Shown one piece after another: positions 17,864 to 26,900 of a stretch of DNA of 64,000 bases. The notes under the pieces are model-generated. The model saw only the letters and a list, made by a program, of their open reading frames with translations, ran no database searches and was not told where the DNA came from. Source of the stretch: Allocoprococcus sp004560705 (GTDB lineage: Bacteria; Bacillota; Clostridia; Lachnospirales; Lachnospiraceae); NCBI RefSeq assembly GCF_052065755.1, contig NZ_JBQHTK010000008.1, forward strand, positions 1-64,000. Direction: 5' to 3'. Within the stretch, counting starts at the first letter, position 1; each line of letters starts with the position of its first letter. A program made the translations under genes and the position numbers.

Positions 17864-18355
17864 ATGGGAGATCAAAAGCAGCGCATTTATGATATGTTAA
17901 AAAAATTGAATATTAAGTATGAAGTTGTCGAACATGAACCCGTTTATACAATGGAAGATATGGACCGCCTTGGTCTTCCTGCAAAAGGGATCCTGTGCAA
18001 GAACCTGTTTCTCAGGGATTCCAAGGGCAAGCGGCATTTCCTGGTAACTTGTGATGAAGCAAAGAAAGTCGATTTAAAATCTCTTGCCAGACAGCTTGGC
18101 ACCGGCGGACTTAGCTTTGCCTCCGAAGAACGCCTTGAAAAATATCTGGGGCTGAAACAGGGAAGTGTTACTCCGTTCGGACTCATCAACGATACCGACC
18201 ATGCAGTCGAATTCTTTATCGACCGTGACCTGACCAAATGCAAGAGCCTCGGCATTCATCCTCTTGAAAATACGGCAACTGTTTTCCTGTCCTATAAAGA
18301 TCTGGATAAGTTTTTATGGGAACTTGAAGTTGATGTTATGCAGATTCGGATATAG
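17864..18355 (+). CDS. proX: Prolyl-tRNA editing protein (ProX/YbaK-type deacylase)
   Basis: The protein of about 163 residues has EVVEHEPVYTMEDMDRL, AKGILCKNLFLRDSKGK and GSVTPFGLINDTDHAVEFFID, matching the ProX/PrdX (YbaK/EbsC) trans-editing deacylases that hydrolyse Ala-tRNA(Pro). The lysine in CKNLFL is the conserved active-site position. I choose the ATG at 17864 because AAGGAG is 8 bases upstream; the alternative ATG at 17858 is only 2 bases from it. It is divergent from the Gld operon and ends in its own terminator. Confidence 0.9.
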   Translation: MGDQKQRIYDMLKKLNIKYEVVEHEPVYTMEDMDRLGLPAKGILCKNLFLRDSKGKRHFLVTCDEAKKVDLKSLARQLGTGGLSFASEERLEKYLGLKQGSVTPFGLINDTDHAVEFFIDRDLTKCKSLGIHPLENTATVFLSYKDLDKFLWELEVDVMQIRI

Positions 18356-18401
18356 TGCCGAATCTTTACGATACCTGAAATATCTTTGAGTTTACGCAAA
18401 G

Positions 18402-18440
18402 AGAGCTGATCGTTTTTTATGAACAATCAGCTCTTTTTCA
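18402..18440. terminator. Bidirectional terminator between proX and the unknown membrane protein gene
   Basis: AGAGCTGAT (18402-18410) pairs with ATCAGCTCT (18426-18434), followed by TTTT on the plus strand. The genes on either side converge on it. Confidence 0.8.
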
Positions 18441-18448
18441 ATCTATTA

Positions 18449-19531
18449 TTAAGCGAGGAATTCTTCCAGGATTTCCCGGATTCTCGCCTCCTTCTCCAAC
18501 TCTCCTGTTTCATTTGTCACCGGTGCTTTCGCGTACCCACGCTCCTGCTCCGGCATATATTCTCTCCTCATACTCTGCATTCCATACTGTTCGTAATCAT
18601 ACCTTGTATTTTGCGATTCCGGCTGTGGGTAGTTCTCCGCCGCGTACGCATTTCCTGAAGCCGCCACCGTCTCTGCTTTTTCCTTTTTCTTCTTTAATCC
18701 GTGCCCGAACGGTGCTTTCCCTTTCTTCCCCTTTTCTGCATTTTCTTCTGATGCATTCGGTGACTGCTGCCCGGTCATGGTATATGCCTGCGGCTCCGTC
18801 ACCGGAACCTGCTGAGGCTGTGGCGTGACGTATGGAGCAGGCTGCGGATCAACTACGGGCACAGGCTGCGGACGCGGTTCACCTCCGGGTATCGGCTGCC
18901 GCGGCATCTGTCCGGGCATATTTCCCGGATCTGAAATCGGTTCTCTCTGCGGCGGAACATTTTCCCGTTCCTCCATTGCACGCTGTACGGTAACCTGAAA
19001 TTCTTTCCGGGGACCTTTTGTATAACGATGAGCATATGTATTTTCCAGGAAATCTACCATATAAGTTTTTGCCGCCTCGAGCTGATAGCGTTCATCTGAA
19101 GTGATATGGAGCAAGAATAACGCCAGCATACCGACAGAGCCAAGAATCATGTACTGATACATGATCGTATCAGGTCCTTTCACATAATATACCATACCTG
19201 CACCGGCAAGACTCAAAAGACCACAGAGCCAGATTGCTGTTCTCTCAAGCTGACGCCATGAATGCAGTCTGAGTCCTAGCACTTTGTACTCATATACATA
19301 CTTGTCCACAAATGCCCGCACATTCTGCACTTTATCACTGATCATACATGCATGCTCAAATTTTGCTCTCACAAGCTTCATCAGTGCATGATTACTCTTT
19401 CCCATGTTACTTGCCGCCTTAACCAGACGTTTTAACGAAATGCCGGCGATAATCTTTGCAAGAACTCCAATAGCAATCACAGCGCCGACGAAGTAGAAAA
19501 ACACTTGCTGTGTTACGATCCTCTCTAACAT
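18449..19531 (-). CDS. Unrecognised membrane protein with Pro/Gln-rich linker
   Basis: I do not recognise this protein. From the chosen ATG it has an N-terminal membrane helix (VFFYFVGAVIAIGVLA), a cytoplasmic helical stretch rich in K/R (SNHALMKLVRAKFEHACM), two further helices (about residues 105-155), then a long tail. The tail has proline- and glutamine-rich runs (QPVPVVDPQPAPYVTPQ), a KKGKAPFGHGLKKKKEK basic patch and a short C-terminal helix ending ILEEFLA. The start at 19531 has AAGGAGG 9 bases upstream; an in-frame start at 19564 has no good site. The tail may bind a partner. It lies between proX and mtnN with no clear functional link. Confidence 0.8.
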   Translation of the reverse strand: MLERIVTQQVFFYFVGAVIAIGVLAKIIAGISLKRLVKAASNMGKSNHALMKLVRAKFEHACMISDKVQNVRAFVDKYVYEYKVLGLRLHSWRQLERTAIWLCGLLSLAGAGMVYYVKGPDTIMYQYMILGSVGMLALFLLHITSDERYQLEAAKTYMVDFLENTYAHRYTKGPRKEFQVTVQRAMEERENVPPQREPISDPGNMPGQMPRQPIPGGEPRPQPVPVVDPQPAPYVTPQPQQVPVTEPQAYTMTGQQSPNASEENAEKGKKGKAPFGHGLKKKKEKAETVAASGNAYAAENYPQPESQNTRYDYEQYGMQSMRREYMPEQERGYAKAPVTNETGELEKEARIREILEEFLA

Positions 19532-19657
19532 AAAAAGAGTCCTCCTTCTTTGATTTGCCACCATTATAGCGTAAATCTCAGGAATTGGACTCTATAATCG
19601 TTCTTCATATTCCGACATTCCTAAATGCCGAGATGTCAGAATCTGCCTCTTCATCTG

Positions 19658-20350
19658 TTAAACTTTACCCATCAAATTCCGTACAAGCCTTACCGTATGG
19701 GTGATTGCCTGCTTTTCAAATGTAGGATAGTCCATCGTCGAACTGTTGTCAGCTTTGTCCGAAATAGCCCGAATAATGACACACGAAATTTTGTTGAGGT
19801 AAGCCGCCTGCGCAATCGCAGCTCCTTCCATCTCCGTACATTTTGCCTGAAACTGTGTCACAAGCCGTTCTTTAACAGCCCCGTCCGATACAAACTGATC
19901 TCCGCTCACTACTCTTCCGGTAAATGTATGAATATCCGGATTCGCCTCCTCATTCGCCTGAACAGCAAGCTGTACCAGTCTCTCATCGGCAGGGAATGCA
20001 AATGTATCCATACGCGGGATCTGTCCCACAGGGTCTCCCAGTGCACTGACATCCATATCATGCTGCACGGCATCTGTTGAGATTACAATGTCTCCGATAT
20101 CGATCGCCGCATCCAGAGATCCCGCAACTCCTGTATTAATGAGCGTATCCACTTCAAAAAGATCGGCCAGAATCTGCGCGCAGATTCCCGCATTTACTTT
20201 CCCGATTCCGCTGCGCACCACCACAACATCCTTTCCGTCCAGCTTTCCCTTAACAAAGGTCATTGCTGCACGCTCTACTGTTTTCTCCACCTGCATTGCC
20301 TCTTTTAAATGGGCAACTTCTTCTTCCATTGCACCGATAATGCCTATCAT
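19658..20350 (-). CDS. mtnN: 5'-methylthioadenosine/S-adenosylhomocysteine nucleosidase
   Basis: The 230-residue protein starts MIGIIGAMEEEVAHLK. It has SGIGKVNAGICAQIL, the catalytic/binding segment ATQ-like FQAKCTEMEGAAIAQ with the ribose-binding Met-Glu, and a catalytic Asp in RAISDKADN. It hydrolyses MTA and SAH to adenine plus thioribose or homocysteine derivatives, salvaging methionine and relieving SAH inhibition of methyltransferases. GGAGGA precedes the ATG. It appears monocistronic. Confidence 0.96.
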   Translation of the reverse strand: MIGIIGAMEEEVAHLKEAMQVEKTVERAAMTFVKGKLDGKDVVVVRSGIGKVNAGICAQILADLFEVDTLINTGVAGSLDAAIDIGDIVISTDAVQHDMDVSALGDPVGQIPRMDTFAFPADERLVQLAVQANEEANPDIHTFTGRVVSGDQFVSDGAVKERLVTQFQAKCTEMEGAAIAQAAYLNKISCVIIRAISDKADNSSTMDYPTFEKQAITHTVRLVRNLMGKV

Positions 20351-20495
20351 GTTCTATTTCCTCCAAATTCTGTTGTTATACCTTCTGATTTTATGACATG
20401 GTTGTATTATAGCAAATTTCCGAATATAAACCTAGCTTTTTTTTCTTCCTTCTGCTATAATCCACTCAGAGAAAGATTATCAGGAGGTCTATGAC

Positions 20496-20735
20496 ATGGA
20501 TTACAAACCGCATGGCGTATGTTCGCAGCTAATTCACATCGAAGTAGATGATGAGAAACGAATTCACAATGTTGCATTTACAAAGGGATGTTCAGGAAAT
20601 CTACAAGGCATTGCACGCCTTGTAGAGGGCATGACGGTAGATGAAGCCATTTCCCGTCTGGATGGAATCCGCTGTGGAATGAAATCAACATCCTGCCCGG
20701 ATCAGCTTGCACAGGCTTTAAAAACGCTTCGTTAA
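20496..20735 (+). CDS. TSCPD domain-containing protein (TIGR03905 type)
   Basis: The 79-residue protein matches the small stand-alone TSCPD family: GVCSQLIHIEVDDEK, FTKGCSGNLQGIARL and the C-terminal TSCPDQLAQAL. The TSCPD motif also occurs near the C-terminus of some class II ribonucleotide reductases. Four cysteines (GVCS, GCSG, RCGM, SCPD) could bind metal. The function is unknown. A strong AGGAGG site lies before the ATG. Confidence 0.9.
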   Translation: MDYKPHGVCSQLIHIEVDDEKRIHNVAFTKGCSGNLQGIARLVEGMTVDEAISRLDGIRCGMKSTSCPDQLAQALKTLR

Positions 20736-20758
20736 TAATGAACCTTAATTCCGGTTAT

Positions 20759-20800
20759 TAAAAAATCCAGGTCTTTGTTCTGAAGGCCTGGATTTTTACA
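20759..20800. terminator. Bidirectional terminator between the TSCPD gene and hppA
   Basis: AAAAATCCAGG and CCTGGATTTTT form a stem around the segment near 20771-20787, with A- and T-tracts on both sides. The two flanking genes converge on it. Confidence 0.85.
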
Positions 20801-20812
20801 CTCAATATAGTT

Positions 20813-22795
20813 TTAAATTAATCCCCCGATTCTCAGGAACAATGGTGCAAATACCAGTGACACGATCGTCATCAATTTAATCAGGATATTAATGGAAGGT
20901 CCTGAAGTATCCTTAAACGGATCCCCTACCGTATCTCCGACTACTGCCGCCTTATGGGCTTCACTTCCTTTGCCGCCATGATGATCATTTTCAATATATT
21001 TCTTTGCATTATCCCATGCGCCGCCCGCATTAGACATAAAGATCGCCATCAGCACACCCGTTACCAGTGCCCCTGTCAGCAAACCTCCCAGAGCTTCCGG
21101 CCCAAGTAAAATTCCCACCGCAAGCGGCGACAAAACTGCCATAATCCCCGGAACCAGCATTTCTTTCAAAGCTGCCGTCGTGGAGATTGCAACACAGGAC
21201 TTATAGTCAGGCTTTGCCGTCCCTTCCATGATTCCCGGAATACTCCTGAACTGCCGCCGCACTTCTTCGATCATCTGATACGCCGCTTTTGAAACGGATT
21301 CCATCGTCATCGCCGAAAAGAGAAACGGAAGCATTCCTCCGATGAAAAGTCCTATGATCACCCTGTAATTCAGGATATCAATGCTTTTCAGTTGTACCGC
21401 CTCTGCATAGGAAATAAAAAGCGCCAGTGCGGTCAAAGCCGCAGAACCGATTGCAAATCCTTTTCCGATCGCCGCTGTTGTATTTCCGACCGCATCCAGT
21501 TTGTCCGTAATGTTGCGGACGGATTTATCCAATCCGGACATCTCTGCAATACCACCTGCATTATCTGCAATCGGGCCGTACGCATCTACCGCCACGGTAA
21601 TCGCTGTAGTTGAGAGCATTCCAACTGCCGCAAGTGCAATTCCATAAAGCCCACATACCTGATACGCCGCAAAAATACCTGCACAGATCAGCAGAATCGG
21701 AGCCGCTGTAGATTTCATTCCCACAGCCAGACCGCTGATTACCGTTGTGGCCGCTCCTGTTTCTGACTGTTCTCCGATCACTTTTACCGACTTATAGTCC
21801 TCTGACGTATAAATCTCTGTAATGGCGCCTATCAGAAGTCCTACGATCAATCCGGAAACCACGGCAACAGCCGCCTTAAAATTTCCAAACAGCATTTTAC
21901 TGAAAGTAACGGACACAAGAACCACTACAATACTCGCTACATATGTACCCATTTTCAGCGCCTTGTGCGGATTTGATTTTTCATCTCCCTTTACAAAAAA
22001 GGTACCAAGCACGGATGCAAGCAGTCCAAAACCGCAGATCATAAGCGGATACATTGCCCCTTCCGCCTGAAAATACACAATTCCCAATGTCAGTGCCGAA
22101 ATCAGAGCCCCCACATAAGATTCAAACAGATCTGCTCCCATGCCGGCTATATCACCGACATTATCACCGACATTGTCGGCAATGACCGCCGGATTTCTGG
22201 GATCATCCTCAGGAATTCCTGCCTCTACCTTACCCACAAGATCCGCTCCCACATCTGCAGCTTTTGTATAGATACCTCCTCCGACACGAGCAAACAAGGC
22301 GATCGAAGACGCCCCCAGGCTGAATCCCGACAGCACATCTACATTTTTGGTGAGCAGATAGATCGCACTCACTCCCAGGACACCAAAACCTGCCACGCAC
22401 ATTCCCATTACCGCGCCGCCGGAAAACGCTACCGACAGCGCTTTATTCATTCCACTTACTCGAGCCGCATTTGCCGTTCTGACATTGGCCTTCGTCGCCA
22501 CACTCATTCCACAATACCCCGCCATGGTAGAAAAGAGCGCTCCTACGACAAAGCAGATCGCAGTCACCCAGTTACCGATCCCGACGCCAATTAAGACAAA
22601 CAGCACGACAACAAAGAAAATGAGAATGCGGTATTCGGCCATCAGAAATGCTCTGGCCCCTTCACTGATCGCTCCTGCTATCTCTTTCATACGCCCTGTT
22701 CCTTCTTCCTGACGGGCAACCTTTCTTGCAAGATACGTTGCAAACAGCAACGCCAGTATTCCAAACACCGGAATCATTTTTACAATTGCTTCCAT
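20813..22795 (-). CDS. hppA: Membrane-bound ion-translocating pyrophosphatase, K+-stimulated type
   Basis: The 660-residue multi-spanning protein has the PPi-binding loop DVGADLVGKVEAGIPEDDPR, DNVGDNVGDIAGMGADLFES and the C-terminal GDTVGDPFKDTSGPS. It couples PPi hydrolysis to Na+ or H+ export. The GNTTAAIGKGFAIGSAAL segment has Ala where K+-independent enzymes have Lys, which places it in the K+-dependent group. Most clostridial members of that group pump Na+; that is inference here. It appears monocistronic and intact. Confidence 0.96.
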   Translation of the reverse strand: MEAIVKMIPVFGILALLFATYLARKVARQEEGTGRMKEIAGAISEGARAFLMAEYRILIFFVVVLFVLIGVGIGNWVTAICFVVGALFSTMAGYCGMSVATKANVRTANAARVSGMNKALSVAFSGGAVMGMCVAGFGVLGVSAIYLLTKNVDVLSGFSLGASSIALFARVGGGIYTKAADVGADLVGKVEAGIPEDDPRNPAVIADNVGDNVGDIAGMGADLFESYVGALISALTLGIVYFQAEGAMYPLMICGFGLLASVLGTFFVKGDEKSNPHKALKMGTYVASIVVVLVSVTFSKMLFGNFKAAVAVVSGLIVGLLIGAITEIYTSEDYKSVKVIGEQSETGAATTVISGLAVGMKSTAAPILLICAGIFAAYQVCGLYGIALAAVGMLSTTAITVAVDAYGPIADNAGGIAEMSGLDKSVRNITDKLDAVGNTTAAIGKGFAIGSAALTALALFISYAEAVQLKSIDILNYRVIIGLFIGGMLPFLFSAMTMESVSKAAYQMIEEVRRQFRSIPGIMEGTAKPDYKSCVAISTTAALKEMLVPGIMAVLSPLAVGILLGPEALGGLLTGALVTGVLMAIFMSNAGGAWDNAKKYIENDHHGGKGSEAHKAAVVGDTVGDPFKDTSGPSINILIKLMTIVSLVFAPLFLRIGGLI

Positions 22796-22997
22796 TTTAC
22801 CCCTTCTTTCTGAAATTTATTGTATTTCATCCCATATTATCTGTTAATTACATTTTATCAGACATACCCGGAACTGTGAAGTAAAATATATTATTTTCAG
22901 TGATAATCCATAGTTGTCTCTATTGTTCTCCTATTGCAAATGCCGCTTTTCAGTGCTAAGATTACCTTATTCAGAAGATAAAAGGAGGTACTGAAAA

Positions 22998-24170
22998 ATG
23001 GAATTTCAATTTTCAGATATGGTGAATCAGTTCCAGACCGGCATTTTTGCCATGTTAAATGAGAAGAAGGAGGAACTGATCCGACGCGGCCGAAAGATTT
23101 ACAACCTCTCAATAGGTACCCCCGATTTTTCACCGGCGCCGCATATTATGAAAGCTATGCAGGATGCCTGTGGGAATCCCGAAAACTACAAATACTCTCT
23201 GCGTGATATTCCGGAACTTATAGAAGCCGTACAGTATCGCTATAAACATCGCTTCCAGGTAGATCTTGAACCGGATGAGATCATGTCCGTCTACGGTTCC
23301 CAAGAAGGAATGGCACATATTGGAATGGCGCTGTGCAACCCGGGCGATACCATCCTTGTACCGAATCCCGGATATCCATTATTTGAAATGAACGGGATTA
23401 TGGCAGGTGCCCATATTGAGTATTACAAAATCGAAGAGAAGAACGGATACCTTCCGGATCTTGAACATATACCGGAAGAAATCCTGAAACAGGCTAAATA
23501 TATGATCGTATCATATCCTCTGAATCCGGTATGCGTCTGTGCCCCGGATGAATTCTATGAGCGATTGATTGCCTTTGCAAAGAAAAATAATATTATCATC
23601 ATTCACGATAATGCTTATTCCGATATTATATTTACCCGTAAGCAGGGACGTTCTTTCTTGTCCTTCGAAGGCGCGAAGGATGTAGGTGTAGAGTTCTACT
23701 CCCTTTCCAAATCCTACAATCTGACCGGTGCCAGAATTTCTTTCGTGATCGGTAATAAAAAAATCGTTGAAAAATTCAAAATACTGCGCAGTCAGATCGA
23801 CTACGGCATCTTCCTGCCGGTACAATATGCCGCAATCGCAGCACTTACCGGTCCTGATGATTTTGTCGAAGAGCAGCGTCTGAAATACGAAGAAAGAAAC
23901 CGTGCCCTCTGCGGCGGTCTCCGTGAGATCGGATGGAACATACCCGACAGCCAGGGAACTATGTTCGTATGGGGACGCATCCCGGAAGGCTATGCTTCTT
24001 CACTGGATTTCTGCATGGAACTGATGGAACGCACCGGACTGATCGTTACTCCGGGCAGCGCATTCGGCAGCGAAGGTGAAGGCTACGTTCGAATGGCTCT
24101 CGTCATCGATCCCGATGAAATCAAAGAATTGCTGGAAGTTCTGAAGGCTTCCAATATGTTTCAAAAATAA
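22998..24170 (+). CDS. Class I/II pyridoxal-phosphate aminotransferase
   Basis: The 390-residue fold-type I aminotransferase has YNLSIGTPDFSPAP near the N-terminus, IIHDNAYSDIIF with the cofactor-binding Asp and Tyr, the Schiff-base lysine in SLSKSYNLTGARISF, and the carboxylate-binding Arg in YVRMALV. It resembles LL-diaminopimelate/aspartate/alanine aminotransferases; the substrate cannot be fixed. The usual YPNNP motif reads YPLNPVCV. AAGGAGG lies close to the ATG. msrC follows after 12 bp. Confidence 0.88.
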   Translation: MEFQFSDMVNQFQTGIFAMLNEKKEELIRRGRKIYNLSIGTPDFSPAPHIMKAMQDACGNPENYKYSLRDIPELIEAVQYRYKHRFQVDLEPDEIMSVYGSQEGMAHIGMALCNPGDTILVPNPGYPLFEMNGIMAGAHIEYYKIEEKNGYLPDLEHIPEEILKQAKYMIVSYPLNPVCVCAPDEFYERLIAFAKKNNIIIIHDNAYSDIIFTRKQGRSFLSFEGAKDVGVEFYSLSKSYNLTGARISFVIGNKKIVEKFKILRSQIDYGIFLPVQYAAIAALTGPDDFVEEQRLKYEERNRALCGGLREIGWNIPDSQGTMFVWGRIPEGYASSLDFCMELMERTGLIVTPGSAFGSEGEGYVRMALVIDPDEIKELLEVLKASNMFQK

Positions 24171-24182
24171 GGAGATAGATTA

Positions 24183-24695
24183 ATGTTTGAAAATACCAGT
24201 ACTTATCCGGAAGACAAATCACATCTGTATCCACTTATAAAAACCAGGCTGCTGGGGCTGATTGATGGGAATCCCCACTGGCTTCCTGCCCTGGCTAATG
24301 CATCTGCGCTGTTAAATCTTGCCTTAACAGATATTAACTGGGCCGGATTCTACCTTATGAACAGTTTTCTGAATCCTGCTGCAGATTCTTCAGAAGATTT
24401 TCTGATACTCGGTCCCTTCCATGGAAAGCCTGCCTGCGTGAAAATCCAGGTAGGAAACGGAGTCTGCGGCACCGCTGTTGCCCGCGATGAAATCATGCTC
24501 GTAAAAAATGTACATGAATTTCCGGGGCACATTGCCTGTGACTGCGCTTCCAATTCGGAAATCGTGATTCCACTTCATTCCAACGGGAAGGTGATTGGAG
24601 TCCTTGATATCGACAGTCCCGTCATCGGACGGTTTGATGAATATGACCGCAAAGGTCTTGCTGAATATGCAAAAATATTAGAGCAGCTATTTTAA
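24183..24695 (+). CDS. msrC: Free methionine-(R)-sulfoxide reductase (GAF-domain fRMsr)
   Basis: The 170-residue GAF-domain protein carries the three cysteines of fRMsr, in KPACVKI, GNGVCGTAVA and GHIACDCAS. DINWAGFYLM and VLDIDSPVIGRFDEYD are also typical. It reduces free Met-R-sulfoxide using thioredoxin. Co-transcription with the aminotransferase (12-bp gap) is likely. Its 3' end overlaps the convergent small membrane-protein gene by 4 bp. Confidence 0.93.
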   Translation: MFENTSTYPEDKSHLYPLIKTRLLGLIDGNPHWLPALANASALLNLALTDINWAGFYLMNSFLNPAADSSEDFLILGPFHGKPACVKIQVGNGVCGTAVARDEIMLVKNVHEFPGHIACDCASNSEIVIPLHSNGKVIGVLDIDSPVIGRFDEYDRKGLAEYAKILEQLF

Positions 24696-24850
24696 TGCTG
24701 CTCTGCTATTTTATGGAAACAGGCTTTCTTTCCTTCATACCAGCTCCCAACCAGTCCCAGTACAGAAAGGGCCACTCCCACCGGCCAGTAGATCAGGAGC
24801 GCTGCTCCCCATATAAAAATAAACAAATCGCTGTTTAAAAATCTTTTCAT
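24692..24850 (-). CDS. Small membrane protein (about 52 residues), unknown function
   Basis: From the ATG at 24850 (GGAGG 8 bases upstream) the peptide is MKRFLNSDLFIFIWG followed by a hydrophobic hairpin (AALLIYWPVGVALSVLGLVG) and SWYEGKKACFHKIAEQH. It probably forms one or two membrane helices. The good ribosome binding site and membrane-like composition argue that it is real, but there is no family recognition. It converges on msrC. Confidence 0.6.
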   Translation of the reverse strand: MKRFLNSDLFIFIWGAALLIYWPVGVALSVLGLVGSWYEGKKACFHKIAEQH

Positions 24851-24955
24851 CTCAAACTCCTCCGTTTCATAAACCAACCTTTATGTTTCTCATATGTTCT
24901 GAATTTATGATATCGAAAGAGGTGAGTCATAAAAAGTACACCTTACATCGGCTTG

Positions 24956-26197
24956 CTATTTACATAAACAAACTTTACTCTTATCTCTTTCATTAAGATA
25001 CTCCTGATATAAATCAAGTGTCATCTGAGATTCTTCCACTGTTTTCCCTTTAAACTTTGGCATCGTCTCCGTTTCATACCATTTTTCTTCAATGCATCTT
25101 CGCATCCATCCGATCAGATTATGCACAAAGCTTTGCTCCTGTGCCATCTGAAATGCCTTCTTTATCACATCCGGCCTGTTTTCCGATACCTGGAGCAGCA
25201 TACGGATCTCCTGAATCGTGACCGGCTCTTCGCCAAATATTTCAGCCACTTCAAGAATCATACTTTCATTCACAACTACTTTCTTAGGTGCAAGAACATC
25301 CGGTGCTATTTCTTCCATTTCCGCTTCCACCGCCTGCATACGCTTCAGATCGGAATGATGTGTACAATTCGGGTTCTTCTTTACCAAAAAGCGGATCCCT
25401 GTCACTTTTCCGCCTTTTCCGCTCTTGACCGGTTCATAATCAAAACAGATCTCCGAATACTCGGATTCTTCCAGCTCTTTCTTCGCGACCTCCAGAACTT
25501 TTCTTCGGAAATTTCTCCAGTCATCAAATGGCGCATCTTTGATTTCTCCCAGCGCTTCTTCAAATCTTCCCTGCTCTACCAGGCGTTTCACTGCTTTGGA
25601 AGCATTGGCATCCACCACATTCAATGTAAATTTCAGTTCTGCAACAGAATACGGTTTCTTAGGCGGCCGCGGCACCACCAGCACATCCCCCGGTTCACGC
25701 TCAAACCGGTAGTACTGTGTCCTCAGGATTTCGTAGATTCGTGTTGTAAACAAGGATTTAAACGAGCAAAGTACATCCAGACTCATCCGGGTATAATCTT
25801 TTTTAAGATTATAAATATGCGGCTTCATTTCTTTTGTAAAACGCGTTGTGAACACGCCATCCTGGTATTCACATTTATTCACAACATTAAACATGATAAA
25901 ATTCTCTTTTTCATCATCCTCAATACTTACAACATGTCCCAAAGTCTCCTTTGACACCTCTTTCAGCCTTGAATAGATTGAATTTCCGCTAATATGCAGA
26001 TAATTCTTAATCTCCTTCGTCGACACTTTTGCAATCAGCTCCCCGTCTTCAATATATGCCTTCGAAATTGCAATATTCAAAAGCTTCCGTTCAAAAAGAG
26101 ATGTACTGGACTTACTCTCAATCAGCACATTCGAGCGCGACACCATGTCCCGTTCCATCAATTGTTTATCTTTCGTCTTTTTCCCTGTCTCCACCAT
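24956..26197 (-). CDS. Plasmid-type replication initiator protein (Rep_3/RepB family)
   Basis: The 413-residue protein has the double winged-helix Rep_3 pattern: RSNVLIESKSSTSLFERKLL, a first domain to about residue 140, then SFKSLFTTRIYEILRTQYY and KPYSVAELKFTLNV. The second domain ends in CFDYEPVKSGKGGKVTGIRF. Such initiators bind iterons to start plasmid replication and repress their own gene. The C-terminal 120 residues are extra and include NLIGWMRRCIEEKWYE, reminiscent of the C-terminal motif of DnaD-type helicase-loading proteins. AAGGGG lies 8 bases before the ATG. At least twelve iterons lie directly upstream. No partition, mobilisation or integrase genes are nearby, and flanking genes are chromosomal housekeeping genes. 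Confidence 0.87.
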   Translation of the reverse strand: MVETGKKTKDKQLMERDMVSRSNVLIESKSSTSLFERKLLNIAISKAYIEDGELIAKVSTKEIKNYLHISGNSIYSRLKEVSKETLGHVVSIEDDEKENFIMFNVVNKCEYQDGVFTTRFTKEMKPHIYNLKKDYTRMSLDVLCSFKSLFTTRIYEILRTQYYRFEREPGDVLVVPRPPKKPYSVAELKFTLNVVDANASKAVKRLVEQGRFEEALGEIKDAPFDDWRNFRRKVLEVAKKELEESEYSEICFDYEPVKSGKGGKVTGIRFLVKKNPNCTHHSDLKRMQAVEAEMEEIAPDVLAPKKVVVNESMILEVAEIFGEEPVTIQEIRMLLQVSENRPDVIKKAFQMAQEQSFVHNLIGWMRRCIEEKWYETETMPKFKGKTVEESQMTLDLYQEYLNERDKSKVCLCK

Positions 26198-26211
26198 TCC
26201 TTTAACCCCTT

Positions 26212-26240
26212 ATTATCTTGCATCGTCATCGTGTACCTTT
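26212..26240 (-). promoter_or_regulatory. Possible promoter of the Rep gene overlapped by iteron 1
   Basis: On the minus strand GATAAT (26217-26212) is a plausible -10. A -35 at 17-bp spacing would fall at about 26240-26235, inside the first iteron; the -35 sequence itself is poor. Occupation of that iteron would block transcription, as in autoregulated iteron plasmids. Confidence 0.35.
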
Positions 26241-26900
26241 TGGGTGTATAAATTGTTTTGTGTACCTTTCAGGTGCCATATTCCCTCACAGCACTCTTCT
26301 CTGCACCCTTTTCCTTACAACTTGTGTACCAATCGGGTTATTGTGTACCTTTTGGGTAACACGTTCAAAAATACGTCACTCTTTTCGTGTACCAAAAAGG
26401 GTATTCCTACACTAAAAAACAGAATCCGCCATCCCCTCAGGAATCCTCTTTCTTATCGTGTACTTTTCAGGGTACCCCTTTCCTTTTTGTGTACCAAAAG
26501 GGTGCGTCGCATTCTAAATTATGTGTACCAAACAGGTACACTGCATAAAGCAATTATATACAAGATATAGGATTTTGTAAAGAAAAAAATCCGATTTTGT
26601 ATCATTGTGTACTTTTCCGGTCATTCATATTCCCTTTAAGGTACACAACATGCCCCTTATTCCTACACAAGTCCCCCCTGAATTGTACACGTCTTTACCC
26701 TGAAAGGTAAACAAGCTACCCCTTTCCGGTACACAAAATCCCCCTAAGAATCCCTCAACCACGCGGTTTTCAAGGCTTTCTAATATAAACAAAATTTAAT
26801 TAAAATATGTTGTTGTTATCTTCAATATATATAAGAATGTCCTCATTTTTGCTATTCCCCCAAAAGTACCCCTCTTCTTTATATTGTGTACCTTTTTGGG
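26231..26900. repeat. Iteron array, consensus GTGTACCTTTTGGGT
   Basis: At least twelve copies of a 15-16-bp motif (GTGTAC, 4-7 variable bases, GGG/GGT) lie upstream of the Rep gene. Plus orientation: 26231, 26260, 26324, 26343, 26387, 26458, 26489, 26523, 26607 and 26886. Minus orientation: ending near 26647, 26690 and 26734. The copy at 26523-26541 is an overlapping inverted pair (GTGTACC...GGTACAC). Degenerate copies occur near 26696 and 26864. Spacing is irregular (19-84 bp). The motifs are direct repeats on the rep-proximal side and inverted beyond about 26625. This fits an initiator-binding origin or operator region; no spacer/cas pattern is present. Confidence 0.88.
26775..26845. other. 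AT-rich tract within the iteron region (candidate DNA-unwinding element)
   Basis: The stretch from CTAATATAAACAAAATT through ATATATATAAG is very AT-rich compared with its surroundings and is flanked by iterons on both sides (copies near 26734 and 26886). In iteron plasmids such a tract is where the origin first melts. I saw no match to the TTATCCACA DnaA box nearby. Confidence 0.45.

Noticed and set aside
26231..26900. Possible CRISPR array in the repeated region
   Set aside because: Repeats are only 15-16 bp, occur in both orientations, have irregular spacing and lie upstream of a Rep gene; no cas genes. They are iterons.
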